64,000 nt of DNA from an uncultured Clostridia bacterium (GTDB lineage Bacteria > Bacillota > Clostridia > Oscillospirales > Acutalibacteraceae): the NCBI GenBank assembly GCA_937892115.1, contig CALAUI010000020.1, positions 275,754-339,753 of the forward strand, in the 5' to 3' direction. Below the pieces are notes generated by a model. It worked only from the letters and a program-made list of their open reading frames with translations, was not told the origin of the DNA and did not search any database. The stretch's first letter is position 1. Each line of letters begins with the position of its first letter. The position numbers were made by a program, and so were the translations under genes. Below are positions 43,585 to 50,325 of this stretch, piece after piece.

Positions 43585-43697
43585 AACAGTACAAATGTTA
43601 AAATAACTGCTACCACAAGTTTACCGAATGGTGTTAGCGAATAATGAAATTCACCATCATACTCATTATACCATTCTTCAACAATTCTTTTACTCAT
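43515..43697 (-). CDS. Membrane-anchor frame, upstream part of the frameshifted gene
   Basis: 60 codons, RBS AGGAGAATATTT before the ATG. MSKRIVEEWYNEYDGEFHYS is followed by one membrane helix (LVVAVILTFVLFCFFRWG). The frame then runs into low-quality sequence and stops, while the next frame continues into the beta domain. Read together they make a single-pass protein of about 180 residues. Confidence 0.5.
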   Translation of the reverse strand: MSKRIVEEWYNEYDGEFHYSLTPFGKLVVAVILTFVLFCFFRWGCRTSKKKIQLRPVVKQ

Positions 43698-43721
43698 AAA
43701 TATTCTCCTTCATTTTTACTT

Positions 43722-44225
43722 TTATAATATTTCGTAACCTGCGGGACAGCCATAAAGGACAACACTCAGCTCATCTTGGGAATCAACCTCAACAATGGCT
43801 GCAAGGAGTTCAGCACCGTCTTTTTCATATGTTATAACAAAATTGTGAAACACATCCCTGTCTTTATCATAGTCATCCATACGAACTCTGAAAAAGTTGT
43901 TCTCGTGGGTTTTGCATTCTATAACATAGTCTCTGCATTTTTCGGGAACATTTCTTTCTTCGTCCAGGTATTCCGTCGTAGGAATTCGGCATGCTATGTC
44001 ATATTGCATTTCCCCTATTTCAATACCGGAAGAAATATAGCCGTCATATTCAATAAATGTGGCAACCGTATGATAAGATTTCGGGTCGTTACCTTTAGAA
44101 TAATTGTCTGTTGTTCTTGTAACACGCTGAATTAAAACAGAAGACCTGTCAGCGGAAAGAACTGCTATGTAATAATATTTATTGCCTCTTTTTGTTGCTA
44201 TGAATAATTGATTTACTTTTTTCAT
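43722..44225 (-). CDS. Hypothetical soluble protein
   Basis: 167 residues, MKKVNQLFIATKRGNKYYYI. Predicted mostly beta (YYIAVLSADRSSVLIQRVTR, DYVIECKTHENNFFRVRMDD). No family recognised. Two other unrecognised cargo genes lie nearby in the same direction. The 275-base gap upstream (44226-44500) holds a GACCCC/GGGGTC dyad around 44238-44265 and no gene. Confidence 0.5.
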   Translation of the reverse strand: MKKVNQLFIATKRGNKYYYIAVLSADRSSVLIQRVTRTTDNYSKGNDPKSYHTVATFIEYDGYISSGIEIGEMQYDIACRIPTTEYLDEERNVPEKCRDYVIECKTHENNFFRVRMDDYDKDRDVFHNFVITYEKDGAELLAAIVEVDSQDELSVVLYGCPAGYEIL

Positions 44226-44500
44226 AATACTTATTTCGACCCCTTTTATATTTTTTTAGGGGGTCATTCTCCTTTCAAAACGCTATCAGTCGTAACACAA
44301 ATATAGTACATCAACTCTGATTGCTTTTACACAGAAGAAGCCGCACTTTGCAAGCTATATTTCCGCAGAATTCGAAAAATAACATTTTACAGCGGCATAA
44401 TGTTCAGGCCCATTATACCTGGAGATATTATAAGTATAATATATTATCATAATTTCAATAATGCTTTTACCAATATATGGAAAACACAAACGTCAAAATA

Positions 44501-45163
44501 TTATATATAGCTCCAGCCCAAAAATTGTTTGTCATATTTACCGTTTATAATAGCTGCTTTATATTTTCCGACATCTCCTGTTAAAAAGTCCACAACTTCA
44601 ATTATCATTTCATTGGTCGGAAGCATTTTTATCAATTCTTCTTCGATGCCGGTATATTTTCTTGAACCTTTTTCTGCATTATTAAAGCGAATACAGCCCT
44701 CTTCAACATATAAGTCATTCAGCCAAAATTCTTTACCGTTAACCCAGACATGAGTAAACCCCGCTGTGTCTTTGTCACCGCATTCGAGAAGTTTGTCAAT
44801 ACCCGCATATTTTATGCTGAACGCACAATAAGGGTAAACCTCATCATCGTCCCACTCTCTGTATTCTCCGTCAATAAAGCCAATATTATATGAACCGCTC
44901 ATATCTGACATCGTTGAGTGCCAACAGTAATTAATTGTCGTATCCGGCAAACAGGTTGTCAAATTATACATGAAGTCATCAAATTCATCGGAGCAGCCAA
45001 ATGAATGCCCAATTTCAAAGCAAAGCATATCGTCATCAAGAGACACTCTCCACGCAGGAATTTCGCTGTTGCCGGCAATTATAAAGGTAGTGTTGGCTCT
45101 CACATCAATTTTAACTGCTTTTTTTATACACTTGCCGCTAAAAGCAATTCTGAATTCTGACAT
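44501..45163 (-). CDS. Hypothetical protein, paralogue of 47488-48159
   Basis: 220 residues, acidic. Shares with the other copy the blocks MSEFRI, LPDTTINY.W.STMS.M.GS, YNIGFIDGEYREWDDDEVY, FTHVWVNGKEFWL, G.RKYTGIEEEL and DFLTGDVGKYK. No known family. The two copies flank the secreted cysteine protease gene, so an inhibitor or immunity role can be imagined, but nothing proves it. RBS AGGAAGGTTACAAT. Confidence 0.55.
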   Translation of the reverse strand: MSEFRIAFSGKCIKKAVKIDVRANTTFIIAGNSEIPAWRVSLDDDMLCFEIGHSFGCSDEFDDFMYNLTTCLPDTTINYCWHSTMSDMSGSYNIGFIDGEYREWDDDEVYPYCAFSIKYAGIDKLLECGDKDTAGFTHVWVNGKEFWLNDLYVEEGCIRFNNAEKGSRKYTGIEEELIKMLPTNEMIIEVVDFLTGDVGKYKAAIINGKYDKQFLGWSYI

Positions 45164-45379
45164 ATTGTAACCTTCCTGTCGGGCAAACCGACCACACGAT
45201 ATTCACAAAATTGTTTTTGAAAAATAACAATATTTTTATTCTAAGGATATACAACAAATTATTTATCTTCGCCATCAGAAGACGTATTCTTCTTTTCTTC
45301 ATCCACTCTTTTTGAACTCTTCTGAGTTGATAATTATTTCGTAATATTTGCCGCTAATGTTCTAAAGTTCTATTAAGAT

Positions 45380-45496
45380 CTATTCAAGCTTAACATTTCC
45401 TATAGAAACAAGTGACGATCTGTCATCTATGGTATTATTATCTGTAATAGCATTTTCAAAACCGAAAACAGAAAAATAATAAGTTGATACTGACAT
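45380..45496 (-). CDS. Short peptide, possibly a truncated gene
   Basis: 38 codons: MSVSTYYFSVFGFENAITDN to GNVKLE, with RBS GGAGGTAATATT. The same frame continues past two TAG codons into GKYYEIIINSEEFKKSG, so a longer ancestral gene may have decayed. The rest of the 396-base gap 45164-45559 holds nothing recognised. Confidence 0.35.
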   Translation of the reverse strand: MSVSTYYFSVFGFENAITDNNTIDDRSSLVSIGNVKLE

Positions 45497-45559
45497 AATA
45501 TTACCTCCGCATCTAATTAATAATTTTTGCAAAAAACACTTATATGAAAGGAAAAAGTT

Positions 45560-47311
45560 TTACATAAAGATAGCCCTGAAAGCTATTACTATGTTAGTAA
45601 AAAAGGTTATGATACTCTGCAAAAGCTGAACAAAGAAGTTTGTTGAAGAAGGCTGGGGCTGAGGTGCAGGACTGGGTTCAATGGGATCCGAAGTCGGCTC
45701 TACAATAACTACCGGGTCTGTTGTAGGTTCTGTATCATTGTTATCAGGCCTGTCCGGCTCAGGAGGAACTATTATTACGACGGGACCAACAACGGGAGAG
45801 TCCTGCGGACCTGCCACGGGTTCTGTGTTATTATCGTCAGGTTCTTCCGGTTCTGTTGGATGCGTTACATGGTCCACTACGAGAGTAGTATCGGGCTTGA
45901 AGTTAATTACAGGAGCGGTTGTACTATTGCTTACATCAAAAGAGTATGTGTACATATTGATATAAAAGTTTCCGAGTATATAGCTATCTGTCCACTTTCC
46001 GGTTGTGCTTGTTCTGTAGTAACTTTGCTGCTGAGCATTGGTATAGATACAATATACACCATTTACAGTGGTTGCCATCATTTCGTGGGCAAATGAAATA
46101 CTATTATTCTTACTAAGTTTGTAAACAACTGAATAATAGCCAGGTTCAAGACGTAAGGATCCTATATTCGTAACTTTTATCCCTGCTGTACTGAAATTAG
46201 TTGAGGTCTTGTAGATAGTGGTTCCATTACTGGGAACGGAAGAACCGTTCTTTAGCCTATTGACATTAATTTCAACTGCCACGTTGGGTTCGGTATTGTA
46301 ATAAGATAAAGAAACTACGTTTTCTACGTATTTTATTTCAAAAACATTTGACAGCTCAATATAACTTCCTTTTGCAGAACTGAATGTAGCGGTTGCACCG
46401 TTGTAGGTATGGATAATATTATTTTGAGCTGTTTTTACTGAGTAACCGTAGAAGTTATCTATACAGTTATCGTAGTATGACAGCCAAAAATAACCGTCAT
46501 TACCCCAACTTGTTCCGTAGCTGTTTTTACAAAGCCATGCACCGTTACCTGAGGGTGTGTCTGCAAAATAGTCTTTTGAGAAATTGTCATCCCATCCTAC
46601 AATAGAAACGCCATGGTTTATTTGAAGGCCTTCGGTGTTATCATTGTATGCACATATTATATCGGATGCTACATATGTAGTCTTTAATTTCTTGGGGTTA
46701 TAATTGAACGAAATTGAAATGCTGCCTTTGGTTTCTATCCAGCTTTTAATTGCGGGGATATTTGTTTTGATATCGTCTTTTTTGTATGTAACAGTTTCTT
46801 CGACGCAGAGACCATTGTTTTTGTAATAAAGAGAATTGTCAAAATTATCTAATTCATTAATAATGTACTGAGGCATAGGACAGTCTTTTTCGTCCAGAAG
46901 TCCGCAACCTTTTAAAAGGACTGCTGTAACGGAAGAACCGCTGCCGCCTATGTTGCCGGCATTTGTAAAAAGCTGTTTCTCATTCTTAAGGATGTCTCCT
47001 TCAATGCCGGAAGCTGTAAATGTAGTATAAACAATATATGCTTCCGAGAAGTCTGCGTTGTTTACAGTTCTGAAGCCTTTTGAAATAGCAGATGTTTCCA
47101 GGCAACTGGTTGCCGCATAGGCCCAACAAACACCATTAGCGCCCTGGTTTTTAACAGGTGTTACCCAGCCCCTATCTACTGAACTGTATTTGGGCATAGA
47201 ATTTGTATAATAAGATGTATCTGCTGTAGTAGTATTTGCTGCAAAAGTAGTTGTTATAAAACAGCTGAAAATAACCATTGCGGCAAGAAGTATTGATATA
47301 GTTTTTTTCAT
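45560..47311 (-). CDS. Secreted papain-family (C1A) cysteine protease
   Basis: 583 residues from the ATG at 47311 (GAGGAG upstream); longer frames lack a signal context. Signal peptide SILLAAMVIFSCFITTTF, then AA. Catalytic core: VKNQGANGVCWAYAATSCLE with Cys62, LQINHGVSIVGWDD with the His, and CKNSYGTSWGNDGYFWLSYY with the Asn. A beta-rich domain (about 310-470) follows. Then come a Pro/Glu/Asp stalk (PEEPDDNNTEPVAG, PEPDRPDNNDTEP) and a final hydrophobic tail (FFVQLLQSIITFFTNIVIAF). Likely acts on proteins at or outside the cell wall. Unusual cargo for a mobile element. Confidence 0.88.
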   Translation of the reverse strand: MKKTISILLAAMVIFSCFITTTFAANTTTADTSYYTNSMPKYSSVDRGWVTPVKNQGANGVCWAYAATSCLETSAISKGFRTVNNADFSEAYIVYTTFTASGIEGDILKNEKQLFTNAGNIGGSGSSVTAVLLKGCGLLDEKDCPMPQYIINELDNFDNSLYYKNNGLCVEETVTYKKDDIKTNIPAIKSWIETKGSISISFNYNPKKLKTTYVASDIICAYNDNTEGLQINHGVSIVGWDDNFSKDYFADTPSGNGAWLCKNSYGTSWGNDGYFWLSYYDNCIDNFYGYSVKTAQNNIIHTYNGATATFSSAKGSYIELSNVFEIKYVENVVSLSYYNTEPNVAVEINVNRLKNGSSVPSNGTTIYKTSTNFSTAGIKVTNIGSLRLEPGYYSVVYKLSKNNSISFAHEMMATTVNGVYCIYTNAQQQSYYRTSTTGKWTDSYILGNFYINMYTYSFDVSNSTTAPVINFKPDTTLVVDHVTHPTEPEEPDDNNTEPVAGPQDSPVVGPVVIIVPPEPDRPDNNDTEPTTDPVVIVEPTSDPIEPSPAPQPQPSSTNFFVQLLQSIITFFTNIVIAFRAIFM

Positions 47312-47487
47312 ATAGCTTTTTCTCCTCTCAAAAATTATCAAAAGCAAATTATTTGTGTATTTGTTTTTATTTTTTCTTTTGCGATTATTTCCACTGGCCA
47401 AAGCCGAAGGTTTTTATCAGAATAGTCATTGTATTATGCAAAAAATACAACTGCGTTTTTTCATCTTACGTATACACATACTTTACT

Positions 47488-48159
47488 TTATTGTTCGGTA
47501 TAGTCTATAAAGCGCAGAAACTCACTACTATACTTGCCGTCTGCATATGTTCCTTTATACTCACCGACCTCTCCTGTTAAGAAGTCTTCATCTTCAATAA
47601 TTATTGTATGATCAGAAACCGCCTTTGCCAGCGCTTCTTCAATTCCGGAGTGTTTTCGATGTCCCTTATCTCCGTCGTCAAAGCTTATGCTGTCCTCTTC
47701 AACATTCAAACGGTGTAGCCAGAATTCTTTATCATTAACCCAGACATGGGTAAAGTTTGCCGTGTCTGTTTCTTCACACTTCAGAACAGCGCCGATGCCT
47801 TTGTGTCTTATGCGTGACTCGCTATAAGCGTAGACATTGTCATCATCCCATGTTATATAGTTTCCATCAAAATATCCGATATTGTATGACCCTCGCATCC
47901 ATGACATAGTTGAGTACCAATAGTAATTTATGACTGTATCCGGCAAGGAACGTGCTAATTCATACTTAAAAAAGTCAAAATAGTCAGAACAACCGAAGCC
48001 GTGACCGACACTGAAACAAAGCGTATCGTTATCTACATGCACATCCCAGGCATAAATATCACTGTTGCCGGCAAAAATATGTGTTAATTTATCCTCTTGT
48101 TCAATTTCAATTGCTTTTCCAATGCCGTTTCCGCTAATAGTGATTCTAAATTCTGACAT
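47488..48159 (-). CDS. Hypothetical protein, paralogue of 44501-45163
   Basis: 223 residues, MSEFRITISGNGIGKAIEIE. Shares VGHGFGCSDYFDFFKYEL, LPDTVINYYWYSTMSWMRGS, YNIGYFDGNYITWDDD, FTHVWVNDKEFWL and DFLTGEVGEYKG with its partner. No membrane segment. Lies upstream of the protease gene in the same direction. Confidence 0.55.
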   Translation of the reverse strand: MSEFRITISGNGIGKAIEIEQEDKLTHIFAGNSDIYAWDVHVDNDTLCFSVGHGFGCSDYFDFFKYELARSLPDTVINYYWYSTMSWMRGSYNIGYFDGNYITWDDDNVYAYSESRIRHKGIGAVLKCEETDTANFTHVWVNDKEFWLHRLNVEEDSISFDDGDKGHRKHSGIEEALAKAVSDHTIIIEDEDFLTGEVGEYKGTYADGKYSSEFLRFIDYTEQ

Positions 48160-48248
48160 TACATAACCTTTCTGTCGTTCAAACCGACCGCATATTTGAC
48201 ATGTTACTTCGTAATTGTCTGTTGTATTGTCATATATGTTTATGAGTG

Positions 48249-48419
48249 TTATTTATTTGAGTCTTCATTGAAATATTTTTTTCGAAGTTCTTCAATTAGT
48301 CGCTTTTCCTCCTCTGCTTTTTGCCTGACCTTTTCCCAGTCAATAATGTTATCCGCTTTGAGTCCCTCTAACTTTTGCTGAATTTCTCTTAACTTTTTTA
48401 CTTGTTCTTCATTAAGCAT
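48249..48419 (-). CDS. Small coiled-coil protein
   Basis: 56 residues from the ATG at 48419, with AAGGAGG 8 bases upstream. MLNEEQVKKLREIQQKLEGL followed by KVRQKAEEEKRLIEELRKKY. Almost entirely a charged helix with heptad spacing. It lies 13 bases after the stop of the secreted protein gene. Function unknown. Confidence 0.55.
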   Translation of the reverse strand: MLNEEQVKKLREIQQKLEGLKADNIIDWEKVRQKAEEEKRLIEELRKKYFNEDSNK

Positions 48420-48432
48420 AATTTTTTCCTCC

Positions 48433-49317
48433 TTAAACACAACTGTAATTGAATGACGATGCTGAGGCTTTCTTTATTCCCCCGTCAACCTGTTTATAGC
48501 AGTCTGATATCGGGGGCCTGGTCATTGTGAGACCTTTTTTTGCGCCATGTATAAGCATTTGAAAAACTGTAAATATTGGGAAAACAACATGGACTATTTT
48601 GTGAGGTGAAACCGAATTCCACACGGCTGTTGCAAAGTTTCCGCAGTTCCAGACTATCAGGTTATATGAGTTGCGCTTTTGGATCTGGTCACTGACAGTT
48701 TTAAGCTGTTCGCTGGTAAGAGGTATGCTGAGATACGTTGTGTGAGCGCCTGTCGTATCAATACTTTTGGCCATATAAGCTTCACCGTTATAGTATGTTC
48801 CACCGCCGTCCGTACGGGTGTTTTTCAGGCTACCGACTGAGGTCTGTTCACCGGGTTCAAGTTCAACATATCCTACATTTATGTTCTTATCACTAATGTT
48901 ATCAAAATAAAGCCATACATGGCCTGTAAGCGAATTTGCTGTTGCACAAAGATACATCATTGCAACCGGACTGTTTTCATCTGTTTCCCATATTGCATAG
49001 AATGTAATACCATGGCAAACGGTATCATCAACAAGTACGTTCAACGTATCGCCGGGGTCAAAATTAATGCCGTTACCACTTGGAGATGTGTTCCATTCCT
49101 TAAAAATATATCCCGAACGAGTCGGACCGTCGGGAAAGATAATGCACGCTGTGTCTCCTTCGAGAGTTATGCTTTCTATATGTTTGTCGTTACTATCTGG
49201 CGAATTACTTTCGAATGTTACCTGATATGTGTTAACTGAGGTATCGTAAGCGAATGACGAAATAAACACTGAAAAAATTATTACGATAGAAACTAATACG
49301 GTTATGACTTTTTTCAT
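48433..49317 (-). CDS. Secreted protein with InlB-type repeat and papain-fold-like domain
   Basis: 294 residues from the ATG at 49317 (GAAGGAGTATTTACA upstream). Signal peptide MKKVITVLVSIVIIFSVFIS. An InlB/List-Bact repeat occupies about 30-115 (YQVTFESNSP, GYIFKEWNTSPSGNGINFDP, FYAIWE). A domain with HVWLYFDN, GGTYYNGEAYMAK and YNLIVWNCGNFATAVWN follows; the His and Cys in these contexts resemble NlpC/P60-like or DUF4105-like papain folds. The frame is open 119 codons further upstream (to 49674) and begins with a hydrophobic stretch, but that part has no RBS and is probably not translated with this gene. Confidence 0.65.
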   Translation of the reverse strand: MKKVITVLVSIVIIFSVFISSFAYDTSVNTYQVTFESNSPDSNDKHIESITLEGDTACIIFPDGPTRSGYIFKEWNTSPSGNGINFDPGDTLNVLVDDTVCHGITFYAIWETDENSPVAMMYLCATANSLTGHVWLYFDNISDKNINVGYVELEPGEQTSVGSLKNTRTDGGGTYYNGEAYMAKSIDTTGAHTTYLSIPLTSEQLKTVSDQIQKRNSYNLIVWNCGNFATAVWNSVSPHKIVHVVFPIFTVFQMLIHGAKKGLTMTRPPISDCYKQVDGGIKKASASSFNYSCV

Positions 49318-49689
49318 TGTAAATACTCCTTCTTTAATACATCGTGTTTTACTATTTTGGTTTCGAACTGTTTTCAAATTAGTGTGTTTCATCGGCTTAT
49401 ATCCTCCTAAAGCTTGTTTTATTATCTGAGCATCCTCGCATACATAGGATATCATTCTTTCAGTTATAGATAAATTGAATAGACCACGAAATAAACTGCC
49501 TATTTTGCGCAATTTGAGAATTAAGACGCTCCGGATTGTATTTTCTTTAGTCATTTTATATTTCTTTGTGTTGCCGATTGTGTTGTTTACCACATGCAAA
49601 TAGACTATCATTTTTATGGCTTTGAATAAACCGAATATACCGCCGAAAAAAACACCTAATACCGCAAATATCAAAAATTAGATAAAAAA

Positions 49690-49712
49690 AGAAGTGCTTT
49701 CTAAAGCACTTC
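49690..49712 (-). terminator. Terminator of the polymerase-XRE operon
   Basis: AGAAGTGCTTT/AAAGCACTTCT, 11-bp stem with a 1-2 base gap, followed by TTTTTTTAT on the minus strand. Confidence 0.8.
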
Positions 49713-49731
49713 TCTGTTGAGTATTAATTTG

Positions 49732-50247
49732 TTATACCGATAACTTATTTATCTCTTTTAAATATAAATCCTGTGTGATATTACCTTCTGCAACCATTTC
49801 TTCGGACCAAAACTGAAGATTATTGATTATAACTGCCATTTTATTGAAATCATTCTGAATTTTAACAAATTCTTTTATTTCATCATCTTTTACACAGTTA
49901 TCAACTGCAATTTTTTCAAGGGTTGTTTGTTCCTCTATGATATCATCCATAACGAGTTTCATTTCAAGAACAATCTGGCTCAAGCTCTTATCTGTTAGTT
50001 TAGGGGTATATTTTCGACCTATTGCACATTCTTTTACGCAATAATAATTGCAAAGAGCCGGCTCACGATAAAGAGTGGCCATATCTAATAACAGATCGGG
50101 TTTAGGAAGTTGGTTTTGGTTTTCAATTCTCTCAATAGTATCGGGTGAAACAAATAGTTCCTGACTGGCCTGTTCTCTTGTGAGCCCTACTTCTTCACGT
50201 TTTAACTGATAAATGTTCTTGTCTTTTTTTATTGACCGTCTGCCCAT
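49732..50247 (-). CDS. XRE-family helix-turn-helix regulator
   Basis: 171 residues from the ATG at 50247 (GGAGGTATAAT upstream). HTH_3 pattern at about 13-60: IYQLKREEVGLTREQASQEL, FVSPDTIERIENQNQLPKPD. It is followed by a Cys-containing segment (CNYYCVKECAIG) and a helical C-terminus. It lies 78 bases after the polymerase gene in the same direction, and is probably the element's master regulator of excision or cargo. Confidence 0.82.
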   Translation of the reverse strand: MGRRSIKKDKNIYQLKREEVGLTREQASQELFVSPDTIERIENQNQLPKPDLLLDMATLYREPALCNYYCVKECAIGRKYTPKLTDKSLSQIVLEMKLVMDDIIEEQTTLEKIAVDNCVKDDEIKEFVKIQNDFNKMAVIINNLQFWSEEMVAEGNITQDLYLKEINKLSV

Positions 50248-50325
50248 ATTATACCTCCTAATTTTGATTGATAAAGATTTACTATCAATAATACTATCAT
50301 ATTCATAATTGCAATTCAACAAAAT

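Noticed and set aside
29189..44500. Type III CRISPR link of the Card1-like nuclease
   Set aside because: No repeat-spacer array, Cas10 or other Cas-like protein is seen anywhere in the window.
49318..49674. In-frame 119-codon N-terminal extension of the InlB-repeat protein
   Set aside because: A signal peptide with a good RBS starts at 49317. The extension has no RBS, and its hydrophobic start may be a relic of another gene.
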